Source: Earliella scabrosa (Eukaryota; Basidiomycota; Agaricomycetes; Polyporales; Polyporaceae). Taken from it: DNA of 64,000 nt. Positions 11,605 through 24,973 of the stretch are shown here, piece after piece. The notes beneath the pieces were generated by a model that saw only the letters and a list, made by a program, of their open reading frames with translations, was not told where the DNA came from and did no database searches. Position 1 is the first letter of the stretch. Each line of letters opens with the position of its first letter. Where the stretch lies: contig JABYQQ010000004.1 in NCBI GenBank assembly GCA_022605405.1, positions 2,852,001-2,916,000 of the forward strand, read 5' to 3'. Both the position numbers and the translations under genes were made by a program.

Positions 11605-12715
11605 ATGTCGCTCTGCAAGGACTGCATTTCTGGTGCGTATGCTCTCCGAGGCCGCATTTGTCGGAGCTCTACTTGACACTGATGTCGTGCGAACCCCCAG
11701 GTGTCCGCCACGAAGGCACCCCCGAAGGTGGGTTCAGATCGCCTTTCGATCGCCCCTGCTCTGCTTCTCAGTCCCACTCTGTGTACGTTTCCCAGGCAAT
11801 CGCGAGACGATTGGCGGCATCCCGTGCTACACCGCGACTCCGAGCATCGACTACCCCAAGGACAAGGTCCTCCTCTTCCTCACCGACGCCTTCGGCTTCG
11901 AATTCACCAACAACCTCGTGAGCTTCCTCTCCGAATCATGCTATATACACACACGCCAGCCCCGCCCTCCCTCTGACCACGTCCGCGCCCGCTGCAGCTG
12001 CTCGCCGACGACTTTGCGCGCAACGGCTTCAAAGTCGTCATGCCCGACCTCTTCAAGGGCGACCCGGTCCCCACCGACGCCTTCGACCCCGGCGCCACGT
12101 TCGACCTCCCCGCCTGGCTCGCCAAGCACCCCATCCCCGAGGTCGACGAGCTCGTCCGCGCGGTCATCACCGCGCTCAAGGCGGAGGGCGTGAGCAGGTT
12201 CGGCGCGGTCGGGTACTGCTTCGGGGCGCGCATCGCGTTCGACCTCGCCTTCACGGGCGACATCCACGTCGTCGGCGTCTCGCACCCGTCCCTGCTCAAG
12301 ATCCCGGACGACATCCAGGTGACTCTCCTCCTCCGCGCCTGCTTCTGCCGGTTCGAGGTTCGGAGAGGTTCGAAGGCTGACTCGCCGGCCTGCAGAAATA
12401 CTTGGAGGTGTCCAAGGCGCCGCTCCTCATCAACTCGTGCGAGACGGACAGCATGTTCCCGATCCCCGCGCAGGAGCAGACCGACGCGCTCCTCGGCGGG
12501 GGCAAGTTCGCGCCCGGCTATGAGCGCACGTACTGGCCGGGCTGCGTGCACGGCTTCGCTGTCCGTGGCGACCTGGTGAGTGCCCACATCCATTGCATAG
12601 TGCGACCTCGCCCGTGCTCACTGCGCACGCTTCCTGCCAGACGAACCCTCTGGTCAAGGCTGGCAAGGAGGGCGCGTTCAAGGCCAAGGTCGAGTTCTTG
12701 ATCAAGCATCTGTAG
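11605..12715 (+). CDS. Dienelactone hydrolase-like protein, copy 3
   Basis: Third tandem family member with the same six-exon plan and an intact putative triad (Cys in GYCFGA, Asp in NSCETDS, His in GCVHGFAVRGD). The N-terminus MSLCKDCISGVRHEGTPEG is identical to copy 1, including the Cys-x2-Cys pair. It differs by GARIAFDLAF in place of GARPAFDLAF after the nucleophile, and by PTDAFDPGATFDLPAWL in the cap region. Third-position GC is visibly higher than in copies 1 and 2. The 3' flank is unrelated to theirs, so this is an older duplicate. It has its own TATA box. Confidence 0.93.
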
Positions 12716-13155
12716 AGAGAGCGTCGGACGGTGCATGTCGCAGAGTCAAAATGTCAATGTAAGATCAGTGGAGAGTTTACGAAAGGTGTACAAGCAAGCC
12801 CTCCCTGCACTCTCGTATCCGGCCCTTTCATCAACGTTTGACGTCCTCACAGACCCGCGAGTCGAGCTATATCGCGCAAGTCGACGCCGTCGCCTGGCTC
12901 TACGGTATTTGTATCGTGAGGATGCTTACGGGCCGTACCAGCCTTACCGCCGTGCTCGTGTCCAGGATTCCTCATGGACCTGCAGAGAGCAGACGGTAAG
13001 ATGCTGCATGCAGAACCTTCAAGTTGCGGACACTGTTCAGTCTTCGGCGGAGTCGTTCGGATCGTCCCTTCGTTGGACGAACGGGGACGGGCCGATTGCT
13101 TGGGAAACAGTATCTCACGGTTGCTGCGCGCGGTAGCGACTATCGGCGAGGATTG

Positions 13156-13345
13156 ATTCGTGTACAGCGAATACATTACGGAACGTGGAGAACTACACTA
13201 TTGCAAGTCGGAGGCCGGAGAGCAATACGCAAGCGTGAACGAGAGTGACGGGTCGGACTAGCGACTGACGATTAAACGAATATAATTCCCGACAGCAGAC
13301 GAATGCAGAGATAGGACGGCAAGGGCGAGCTTGGAAGCATGGTGC
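13156..13345. repeat. Direct repeat R1, left copy
   Basis: This segment resembles 15335-15500 over about 170 bp, with shared words such as TACAGCGAATACAT, CACTATTGCAAG, GGGTCGGACTAG and GACGGCAAGGG. It lies just 3' of the first orphan copy and marks one edge of a tandem duplication. Confidence 0.7.
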
Positions 13346-13539
13346 ATCCCAAGGCTTGAATGCATCTTGAGAGGCAGGCGAAGAGGATCACGAGTGCAAG
13401 TGCAAGTACGGCGTGAGCGAGAGTCCGCGACGAGACATTCTAGGCCGAGACGAGTGTTGTTCCGAGGACACGAGAGACGGCGAAAGAAACGAGGATGCAG
13501 AGAGACGCAGACCGGCGATTACCAGTGGCTGTAGCCAGT

Positions 13540-14876
13540 TCACCACACGTCGGGACGCACGAGCGCCGACTTTGACGAGGACGGCGCGGAGGGCGTAGCC
13601 ATGAAGGGATCGTCGCCGTCTCGATTAGGAAGTGATGACGCAGCTGAGGCCCACTGCGTCTGCATGTCGTTGCGACGGTGAGCATAGAAATGATCGCAAT
13701 CGCCGTCGTCGTAGACCAGAGCAAGAGCAGCGAGCAGTTCGAGGGCATCAGAGTCGTCTTCGTCCGCCTCGGCGCGTTCCCGAGCCTTGCCCTTGCTGTC
13801 CCGGTCGCCGGTGGCGGCCCCGATGCCGTTTGTGGCGCCGTCTCCGACTCCAGAACGCGATTCCCGCCTGTCGGACGCGGGATGACCGGAGGCGAGGAGA
13901 CGTGAAGGGTGTCCTGCCCGGATGAGCGTCTCGTCTGGCTGTTGATCGGACGGGCGTTGTTCTAGTGTGGTCCGCACGTGGACTGCGCCGCCCGCTTCTG
14001 AAGTCGTCTTCGCGGCGCGTGCGGGTGGGCTACATGGCGCCGTACGACGCGTGCGAGACTGCGCACGCGAGGGATCGACGCTGGTGTCGGAAACCCAGAG
14101 AGCGCGGATGGCGGGTTCAGGAGGCTCGAAGAGGTCCGCTCTCGACATCCAGACAAGGGACGATGGGTCAGCCGACGACCGGCCACGCTTGCCCTTCATC
14201 CCCGGTCGAGGCGCTGTAGCGAACGAGGGCGGCGGAGAGGCCATCACAGGGGCGCTGTCACAGGAGTGGGTCGAAGGACAACCAGGACGCGTCGTTGGAG
14301 GCGGTTGGCTGCTGCTGCCGGCCGAGGATCTGGCGCACGGGGATGAAAGCAATGAAGGTGACGACAGACTCGAGGAGCCTGCGAACGACGACTGAAGACG
14401 ATGCGGCGACGCTGGTCAGTTCAGAGCGCAAGTCAGCAAATGGGCTCAACACTCACAGAGGATCCGGAGCGGCGCGCCGAGGAGATCTCTGGGGCGCTTG
14501 CGCAGCTAAGCTCGGAGCACAGGCCGCGTGGTTTGAGCTGTATGAATCCCGACGCGATCATATCGCGAGTGAGCAGAGAACGGGCAGTGATCGCGCCGTC
14601 GGAGTGCATGAGGAGTTGCGAAAGAGTGAGGGAACCGGGGGCTTTGGCATCAGAAGGCAAGCATTTGGAGGAAGGAGCGACGGCAGCTGGAGGCGAGGTC
14701 AAGACAGAGGTCGGAGAGAGAGTTTGGTTGCGCTCTTCTTGAACGCGGAGAGCGCGTAGGGTGCGAGACGAGGTGAAGACGAAGGACGTCTTGCTATATG
14801 CCAAGGGTTCAAGACCGGTAGTGCTGACCGTAGAGATGCTTGAAGCTTCCCAGTTGAAGGAGCGTGGGGTCGTCAT
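13540..14876 (-). CDS. Unrecognised Ser/Pro-rich protein, intact copy of a tandem pair
   Basis: Two exons, 14457-14876 and 13540-14391, join across a 65-bp intron (GTGAGT..CAG) in phase 0 and give about 423 residues. I recognise no family. Visible parts are an N-terminal region with SFVFTSSR, then TLSQLLMHSDGAITARSLL and a block containing FIQLKP, a long Ser/Pro/Arg-rich middle with MKGKRGRS and RADLFEPPEP, and a C-terminal acidic stretch DSKGKARERAEADEDDSDAL. No signal peptide or membrane segment is seen; composition suggests a largely disordered, possibly nuclear protein. The start (MTTPRSF) is chosen because it aligns with that of the second copy. Conservation of both exons and the intron between copies argues that this is a real gene. 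Confidence 0.55.
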
Positions 14877-15007
14877 GGTTCGGGATCGAGGGATTGGGGC
14901 GGTGTCGAGTACTGCCAGAGGAACACACGACCGGAAGTGTGTCTCGCTGAGTGTCAAGGGAGGAACCCTCTGCAGCGATACTAACCATAAGGAGGAAACC
15001 CGAGAAA

Positions 15008-15034
15008 TCAAAGGTAGCGAGCGAGGGACACCAT
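15008..15034 (-). other. Possible upstream ORF before the intact orphan
   Basis: A short ATG-to-stop frame of eight codons, reading MVSLARYL, lies about 130 bp before the main start codon. The second copy has a seven-codon counterpart (MVPLGSL) in the same relative place. Confidence 0.35.
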
Positions 15035-15235
15035 GTCGAAAAAGTCAAGAAGGAGTAGGGGAGGAATAAGAAGGGAGCTCAGAAACACTTGACCGATGAG
15101 CGCTGTCGATGAGCCGTCTACCCAAGGTAATCATACTGGCGCCACTGGCACGCAGACGGGTCTAGCCCCTGATCGCGTGCATCGAGCATCGAGCTGTGGC
15201 AATCCCAAACGCGCCGTTGGACGGGACGACAATAT

Positions 15236-15243
15236 TGACGTCA
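15236..15243. promoter_or_regulatory. Palindromic CRE-like site TGACGTCA
   Basis: A perfect 8-bp bZIP-type palindrome lies about 360 bp upstream of the intact orphan start. It is the binding shape of ATF/CREB factors, but one site could be chance. Confidence 0.3.
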
Positions 15244-15334
15244 TCAGAAATGACGGGTTGACGCACATCGCACTTGTCCCTAGGAGACGCGTGGCGATCG
15301 CCCTCCCGTTCTCGGGCGCCATGAGCATATATTG

Positions 15335-15500
15335 CGTACAGCGAATACATGACGAAACGTGGAGAGCAACACTATTGCAAGGAGGACAGAGAGCGGTAGT
15401 GAGAGTGCAGGGTCGGACTAGTGACGATTAGGCAAATACTTATAGGCTTAGCGACAGCAAACGAAAGCAGATGCAAAACGGCAAGGGAGGGGCAGAGAGG
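15335..15500. repeat. Direct repeat R1, right copy
   Basis: Diverged copy of 13156-13345, placed directly upstream of the first orphan gene and therefore at the expected junction of the two duplication units. Confidence 0.7.
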
Positions 15501-15529
15501 ATCAACGAGTGCAATCGAGAGCATTGAAT

Positions 15530-16740
15530 GGGGACTGGCAGCGCCCATTAGCGAGTGTCCTGCTTATGTAACTTGATTTCTCGCGTATTGACTCTAATCT
15601 GACTCCGGCCGAGTTATCTGCTTGACCGCCGAAGACAATCTAACAGATCTACCCGTACAAATGAGCTTGGCCATCAGTCTGTTGCATAAGCGACCATTGC
15701 ATACCGACCTTCAACTGCTTTCATACGGTACATGTCTGTTTTGGGCCTGATTTACGTTGATTAATGTCACGAAATGAGGCTTGGATACGAGGACATGCAA
15801 TTCGAGCGTGTAATTCAATGCGCGCTGTAGTATTTACATCTGCAATGGACTCGTGCCCGGGAGCGGGAGATGAATAGCACGTTAGTTGTATTCCTAGTAA
15901 AATATGTATGTGTTGGACGGGAAAGCTCCGAGTCCCAAAGGCGGGCACCGTACACGAATAGTAGCACCCGATTCGAGAGTCCTAGGCTGCTGGTGATGAT
16001 AAAGTTCGCAGCACCGTATACTAGCAAGACAGATGAGGAGAAAGCTAACGATATCAGTAGCTACTGCTGCATAGTCTTGAAAAACTAGAGCTCCCAGAGT
16101 CACATTATACAGTATTCGAGTTTGTCCGCTTCTCCTGATGTTTTTCCAGCTTCAGCATTTCCAGGGAGCGAAAGAAAGCACTGGTCGGAGATGCGAGGCG
16201 CCTGCTCAAGCTCGAGACGTAGTGAGCGCCTTTCCTTATATGGACGGCGCGTCCTTCCCACTCCATCGAGTCTTCCGCTGTGCACACTCGGTTTTGCACC
16301 AGGGTTCCCTACTAAAGTACGTTTAGAAACATCATTGGAAACAATCCTTGGGAACAGAATTTTTATCTGGCTCATATCTTTTCACTCAGAGCGAAATCAA
16401 GAAATCGGCTCCCAACAAGTTGTGAGATATGCTGTCCGCTATGGTATGCAACACTTCCGAAGGCCTCTAGCTGGTAGCAGAATGAGGGATCTGGAGTATA
16501 TACCTTGTACCACCAGGACACGTTAGCCGCCGAAGGTGTCGGTGGCGACGGTATGCCGGACGTGTGCCGGGTGGCTGAGATTGACCTGCCGAAACCGAGG
16601 TCAAAACCTGGTCTCATCTTATCAGCCACCGCCGACGATGCCGATTATTATCAGCGTGCGACTTACTATCCGAGGCTCTGAGCGCTCGGACACCGGCTAA
16701 GTCGGTAAGGCCAGCGCTGCCAGTCCCCATGCAGCTCAGA
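15530..16740. other. AT-richer 1.2-kb segment within the second duplication unit
   Basis: The first unit has no equivalent of this stretch between repeat R1 and the orphan 3' end. Base composition is lower in GC than its surroundings. Only short ORFs occur. I found no transposase, terminal inverted repeat or target duplication by eye. Confidence 0.4.
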
Positions 16741-16811
16741 GCATGCAGCTGGGCGAGCTAGTTCGCTACGAAACATCCGAGGCCGATCAGGGGAGACGGC
16801 CGCGGCGGGTC

Positions 16812-18003
16812 TTATGCCGAGGACAGAAGAGACGTAGTGCAGCGACGGAAGAAGCCGAAGCGAGGAGGCAGATGAGCACAGCGATTGTCGCAATCTTCTC
16901 CGTCGTGCGCCAGAGCAAGAGCGACGAGCTCCGGTTCGAGCACATCAGAGTCGTCTTCGTCCGCCTCGGCGCCTTCCCGAGCCTTGCCCTTGCTGTCCCG
17001 GTCGCGGGTGGCGTCCCCGACAACGTCGGCGGCACTGTCCCCAAAATCCGAGCGACACATCTCGGACGCAGCAGGATCGGAAACGAGCGAACGTGAAGGG
17101 TCTCCTGCTCGGGACGCGCCGTCGATGCCACCCTTCGGGAGAGGGCCCAGCCGGAGAGCTGGAGGACTCGGAGGAGACATCGCGAGGCGCCGTGCGCTGC
17201 AAGCTAGACGGGTCGATCCTGGGAGATTGCGAACGCGAGAGACCGATGTCGGACAGCCAGGGAGCGTCGCTTGTGAACCGGGGAGGTTCGAAAAGATCCA
17301 CTCTCAACATCCAGCTGGAGGGCGATGCGTCGACGAGCGACTGGCCGCGTTTGCCCTTCATTCCCGGCCGCTTCGCAGTCGCAAACGAAGGGGTTGGAGG
17401 TGCTGTTACAAGGGCCTTCGTTGGAGACGGTTGGCTGCTGCAGCTGGGGATCTGGCGTGGAGCGACTCTGATCGGACAGGTGAACTTGAAAGCAATGAAG
17501 GCGACGAGAAATTCAAAGAACTAGTGAACGACGACTGGTGACGCTCGTCAATGCATCGCGTAACCCATGAAGTACGTTCAACTCACAGAGGAGCGCGTCG
17601 GGGAAAACTCGGGCGTGCTCAGGCAGCTGATCTCGGTGCGCAGGTCGTGTGGTTTGAGCTGTATGAACCCCAACGCGATCATCCGGTAACTCAGGAGAGA
17701 GCGAGTGGTGATCGCACCCTCGGAGTGCCTGAGGACTTGCGAAAGCGTGAGGGTTGAACTGGGATTCTGGCGGTCTGAAGACAAGCGTTCGGGGGAAGGA
17801 GCGACGGCAGCTGGAGGCTCGGGCAAGATAGCAGGAGGCGGGAAAAGTTGGCTGTGCTCTTCTGGATCACGGAGAGTGCGGAGGACGCGAGACGAGGTAA
17901 AGACAAATGACGTCGGTCTATAAGCCGGGGGCTCGAACCCGGTGCTGACCGTAGAGTCGGAAATACTTGAAGGTTCGGAGTTGGGAGTGTGTTCGGCCGA
18001 CAT
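16812..18003 (-). pseudogene. Second, frame-disrupted copy of the Ser/Pro-rich orphan
   Basis: Exon 1 (from MSAEHTPNSE at 18003 to about 17578) matches copy 1 through SFVFTSSR, TLSQVLRHSEGAITTRSLL and FIQLKP. The intron position and splice sites are kept (GTGAGT..CCAG). In exon 2 the frame breaks at least twice: once after SPSLLSSS, where an insertion/deletion shifts the frame before MKGKRGQS and RVDLFEPP, and again between LQRTAP and AGDPSRSLV, before the acidic block DSKGKAREGAEADEDDSD. The downstream blocks are well preserved, so the decay is recent. An alternative is that different introns rescue the frame, but I could not find suitable splice sites. Confidence 0.6.
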
Positions 18004-18132
18004 GGTTCATGCCCGCGATTTGCAGCGGTTTTCTGGATGCCAGGGGGTAATACAACTGGAGCTGCGGATGGCTGGGTGTCAACTGGATGAAGAACTATGC
18101 GCACCTACTGAGTACTCACCATCTGCAAGAAA

Positions 18133-18156
18133 CTAGAGAGATCCGAGAGGGACCAT
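18133..18156 (-). other. Possible upstream ORF before the disrupted orphan copy
   Basis: Seven codons, MVPLGSL and a stop, at the place equivalent to the upstream ORF of copy 1. Confidence 0.3.
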
Positions 18157-18732
18157 GCCGGACAAGTCAAGAAGGGAATAGGAGAGAGATGGGCAGCTGA
18201 GAAACACTTGACCGACGCGCTGTCGTGTGCACTCCAGGTAGTAGTTATACTAGAACCGCGAACGGGTCTAGATCTGCGTGGGGACATTCAGCCTGAGATG
18301 GCGACAATTTCGCCCAAACATGTACAGGAGCAACTGCGGCAATTCCAAACCTCCTGAAAGGAGGCCATGGTCCCGGGATGACGCGTCTGTGTCTTCTCCT
18401 GTGCTTGGTCGTCGACTCGTAGTAGTACGTGCAGTTGGTGTTCGTCTGAGGCGAATAAACGCGCGGTCGGCAAGAACCGACAGCCGGGTGATGCCGCTGA
18501 CACTGGTGAAGGTGTCGGCGGGCGCTTGTCTGCCCCATAGTGGCGGAACCGCGGCGATCACCTTGTTCTGCATCTCGTCCTCCGAGTCGCCATGAGCATC
18601 CTTGCAGCGCACACGCTCCCCTGTATCTCTATCTGAAGTCTGAACCGCCCCCTGCTGTAGCGCGATTCTCTCTATATTCCCGGGCCTTGCACCTCGACGA
18701 CCCCGCGCTCATGCATATGGTTCTGCCCCGAC

Positions 18733-21291
18733 ATGTCTGACGAAATGGCCCCCTCCTGGCGTTCTCTCGCGTCCGCCGCCTCGCGCTCTATCAAGGGCTA
18801 CATCGCGCAACAACGAGAGCTCAAGCAAGGCTACCCCGCGTCGCGCGGCCCACAGACTCCCGGCGCCGACTCGCCCGGCAAGAAGCAGACCTGGAGCCAA
18901 TGGGCGGGACAGAAGCTCCGACGCGGCAGTCAAGGCGAGTACGACACCAGTGGTGACCGACTGTCGCTCTTCCCCGGCTGGGCGGCACGGAGGTACCGAG
19001 AGCCCCCGAATGGCTCAGAAGAAGGTGCGTGTATGCGCTGTGTTATGTCCGGTTGCGGGCCTGAATGGACGCGTGTTACCGCCGTTAGACACCCCCTTCG
19101 ATGTCGACGTATTCGTCTCTGGGTATGCGTACAAGCTTACCGGGGTCGGCTTCAACACGCGCGCAGGTCGTGCATTCTTACGACTAGCGAAGAGTAAGTT
19201 TACCCAAGTGGTGTTCGCCCCTATGCTCATTCGTATGCACCTCCCAGGCTTTGCTTCTCTGCCCAAGTTGCCTTCCGCACCGGGTCTAAGCAGATCAACG
19301 GAAGACCTGCTTGCAGGAGCCCATCTGCCTCCACTTCCCGACGAGATCACCGACGAATCCGAGATGCAAGCTCTCGACGACAGGCTACGCCGCCTAGACC
19401 TCGACGCACAGAGCGACGACTCCAGGTCTGTCCGTTCGTTTGACACAAGCGCCAGACACACACCGCCCGAATCGTTTGGCTCCCGCACGCCCTCTTCGGC
19501 TTCAAGAGTGTCGTTCGCTAGCAGCAATGGAAACGGCTACGCCTCCTCGTCGGGAAGATCAACACCACCACCCGCGACTTCGTATGGTTCCTCGGACTTG
19601 CACCGATGGCATGCAAACCTCGAAGCGCGTCTGCACCCGTTCTGGTCCTCCGTGCTCTCCAACCGCACGGTCCGCGTGTCGCTGTATGCGATGGACCCTG
19701 CCCTGTACGACTCCGACATGCACACAGACGAATCCGGCTCGTCAGAGAGGTCAATACCTCCAGAGAAGCAGCCTATCGTAACGCGAGCGGTTACAACAGC
19801 CGTAGACGGTTCGTTCCAGGTCAAGTTTTCCGTTCCGTGGGAAGGCCTGTGTGTCCATCCTGGCGCATTGCAGATCGCGTTCGGCGGGCCAGGGTTCGAA
19901 CATGACTTGTTTGTCGCGGCGGAGCTGCTCGCCCCGCCGTCCCCAGGTCCCACGCCCGCTCCTCCACAGTACGGACAATACCAGCCTCAGCCCCTCCCAC
20001 CAGTTACACCCACAGTGACGACCACCGCATCAATACCGATTCCCCTCTCGCATTCTTCCATCCGTGTAATCTCAGACATTGACGACACAGTGAAGCTGTC
20101 TGGGATTTTGGGCGGCGCACGTGCCGTGTTCCACAACGTGTTCGTGAAGGACCTCCGGGACAGCGTCATCCGAGGCATGGGAGACTGGTATATGGAAATG
20201 TGGAAGCGTGGCGTCCGGTTCCACTACGTCGTGAGTCCCTATGCTCCGTCCGAGGCCCTATCTCTCCTCCGCTCACGTACATCTCCGTCCCATCCCAGTC
20301 CAACGGGCCGTTCGAGCTCCTCCCAGTGGTGAACGAGTTCCTGCAGATCTCACAGCTGCCGCCAGGCTCCATCCGGCTGCGCTCGTACGGCGGCCGCTCG
20401 CTCTTCAACGGGCTGCTCTCCGCGCCCGCGATGCGCAAGCGCGCGGCGGTGCTCGACGTGCTCAACCACTTTCCCGACTCGCGCTTCTTCCTCGTCGGCG
20501 ACTCGGGCGAGCAGGACCTCGAGCTCTACGCCGAGATCGCGCGCGAGCGGCCGGACCAGATCCTCGGCGTGTTCATCCGCGACGCGAGCGCGCGGGGCGA
20601 CCACACCCTCCGCCCGCTCGACGACCCCACGGGCGCCGGGGCGTACCGCGTCGCGTTCGACTTGGGCGAGGGCACGCCTGCAGGGTCGGGCGGGCGGTTC
20701 GGAAGGCGGTCGGGGCGGAGCACGCCGTTGAGGTCGATGTCGGACGCGGTGCCCGAGACGCCGCCTGCGGTGCCCAAGAAGGCCGTGCGGTCGTACTCGG
20801 GCACGGAGATGGTCGGGCTCGCGCCGGCGAGCTCGTCTGCGTCGCGGTCGAGCGGGGAGTCGGGGTACGACTACTTCACGTCTGCGGCGCCGACGCACTC
20901 GCCCATCACGGAGGAGCCGCAGGTGAGGCCGGGGATGGTGCTACCAGGTCAAGGTCGGACAGGGAGGGGGAGCGATGAGACCCCGAGAGAGGGGAGGGCG
21001 TGGCCGCCGCCGGGGTTCAGCACGCCTGGGCCAGGGCCTGGGCAGGGGTTGCAGCTCGATATGAGGGAGAGTGGGAGGTGGCAGCCGCAGACACCGTCTG
21101 AGGTGCAGACGCCGACGCGGAGCCAGAGCCAGATGTCGGAGGCGGAGAGGAAGCGCGAGGAGCTCCAGTCGCGGCTGTGGAGGGCGAGGCTGGATGTGCC
21201 CCCTCAGGTTCCGATACGCATATTCCGCGAGCCGGAGGAGTGTGTCGAGGTGCACGAGATTTTGGACAGGTTGCAGATGCGTGGACGGTGA
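18733..21291 (+). CDS. App1-type phosphatidate phosphatase (DUF2183)
   Basis: App1 converts phosphatidate to diacylglycerol at cortical actin patches in yeast. The signature is the HAD-like motif DIDDTVK (D-x-D-x-T) at about 20080-20100, inside SSIRVISDIDDTVKLSGILG. It is followed by GDWYMEMWKRGVRFHYVSNG, SLFNGLLSAPAMRKRAAV and DSRFFLVGDSGEQDLELYAEI, all typical of the catalytic domain. The N-terminal domain contains FDVDVFVSGYAYKLTGVGF. Four exons are joined by introns near 19024-19093, 19194-19248 and 20231-20299. The C-terminal ~200 residues are Ser/Pro/Gly-rich and probably disordered, as in other fungal App1 proteins. The start ATG is supported by continuous coding from MSDEMAPSWRSLASAASRS. 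It converges on the Sec72-like gene, with 233 bp between stops. Confidence 0.9.
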
Positions 21292-21524
21292 GTGGGGATT
21301 TTGGGAAGTCGTGTTAACGGGGCGTGTACGATTGATTGGCATACGGTGTTTGGTGTTTGTATTGTTGGATTACCTTTGCATGAGCTGTCTTGCTTCGTCT
21401 GTGGGTTTCGTCGTTGTGCAGTCTGTACTCATCCGATCCAGTCTCCGGAATCCATGCGCTTGTACCCACGAGGACATACACTGTACAGAACATACCATAC
21501 CATACCGTAGAGTAGAATAATACA

Positions 21525-22448
21525 TCAGGACACGGGTATAGGCGACGGAGCCTTTTCCAGCCCATTCGCAGTCGATGCGTTCATCTGAGACTCGATGTCC
21601 GCGAGCATCTGGTTCATTTCCTACATTTCGGGGGGTACCAAGTTCAGTTCGACATACCTGTGACGTAGACACCCTGACAGCAACGCACCTGGTTATTAGG
21701 CTCGAACGACAAGCCGAGCTGAATGGCCTCCTTTGCCTCCGCATACCTCTCCATCTTCATGAGTGCACGCGCTTTCCGGAAGTGGCCCTTGCTCCAGGGC
21801 CGCTTGAGCTGGATGACGGTCTCGGCGTCGACCAGCGCGCTGAGGTAGTCGCCCGCCTCGTAGAAGGCGGCGGAGCGGTTCGAGAGGATCATGGAGAGTT
21901 CTTCGCGCATGAGCTGCTGCGCTTCCCATGGTGGTCGCTGCACGGCGATGCTTGCAGCCATGGTGTACCGCTGGATGGCTTGTACGTGCATGCCGCCCTT
22001 GAAGAGAGTCTGCTCGCACGCCCGTCTCAGCCGTCACAGCCCCTCACACTGACACCGCACAGAGAAATCGACATAGAGCACGCACGTTTCCCTCGTCCTT
22101 CGTGTTGCTGATAGCGGCAGACAGGTTCTGGGACACGACCTGCGGGGGCGGGGGGCAGCGGAGGTTCGGGTTCGCGACGAGGATGCGCGAGAGGCGGTTC
22201 AGGCTCCGGTAGTCGACCCCGCAGTCCGCGCACTTCTCCTGCTGGTGCTTCCCGCAGAGCGCGGTCGCGTTGTCCGGGGGCCCGAGGGCCATGTTCACCG
22301 GCCGGAAGCTCTCTTCAATCAGGGCCTGCATGAGCGGGTCGGGCGGGCGCATGACCATCTGCTGCTGCTGCTGTTGCTGCTGCATTTGCGGGGCGGGGCC
22401 GTGGGTGTGCGTGGGCTGGCCGGGGCCGTGCGAGTGTCCGTGCGACAT
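21525..22448 (-). CDS. Sec72-like TPR protein of the post-translational ER translocon
   Basis: Sec72 is the cytosolic TPR subunit of the Sec62/63 complex, which receives Hsp70-bound precursors at the ER membrane. Three exons are seen. Exon 1 carries a His/Gln-rich start (a run of eight Gln encoded by imperfect CTG/TTG repeats on the plus strand), then ALCGKHQQEKCADCGVDYRS, a small Cys-rich motif common in basidiomycete homologues. Exon 2 holds the TPR array: FKGGMHVQAIQRYTMAAS, LSMILSNRSAAFYEAGDYLS, and HFRKARALMKMERYAEAKEA. Exon 3 is short and ends IPVS. It is a soluble protein without a membrane segment, as expected. It shares a 368-bp promoter region head-to-head with DED1. An alternative label would be a generic TPR co-chaperone. 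Confidence 0.78.
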
Positions 22449-22816
22449 GGCTGGAATGGGCGAGGAGGACGAGAGGGAGGGTGAGCGAGGAGAGGAGGAC
22501 GGAGTGCTAGGTGTGAGCGCCTAGGATAATGTGCAGTGCGCAGCGGACCGACGCGCTCTGCCACGTCGCGCGGAGGCTTGGTGCCGGGGAAGTGCCGTGG
22601 GGCGTCTCCACCACCGGCAGTGTTGTTACATAAGCACGGGGCAGGCGCTGTTTGTAAGCTGGGGCGAGCGAGGGGGCAATTTTCTCACTCGCCTTTGTGG
22701 TGGACCATCATCTCTGTCTCAGACTCGTTTCCAGCTCAACGCTCATAGACGAAAAATCCCCGACAAGTCTTCGCACTTTCGTACCTTCGTCCCTTTCTCT
22801 TCACTTGCAGCATAAT

Positions 22817-24973
<2,157 letters not shown>

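Noticed and set aside
7765..12715. Secondary-metabolite or catabolic gene cluster around the hydrolase array
   Set aside because: Neighbouring genes (Sds3-like, zinc-knuckle orphan, App1) are unrelated; there is no oxygenase, synthase or transporter nearby, so only a paralogue array is supported.
14811..17945. tRNA B-box-like words near 14811 and 17931
   Set aside because: They are homologous positions inside exon 1 of the two orphan copies (encoding GLEP / GFEP), with no A box or cloverleaf.
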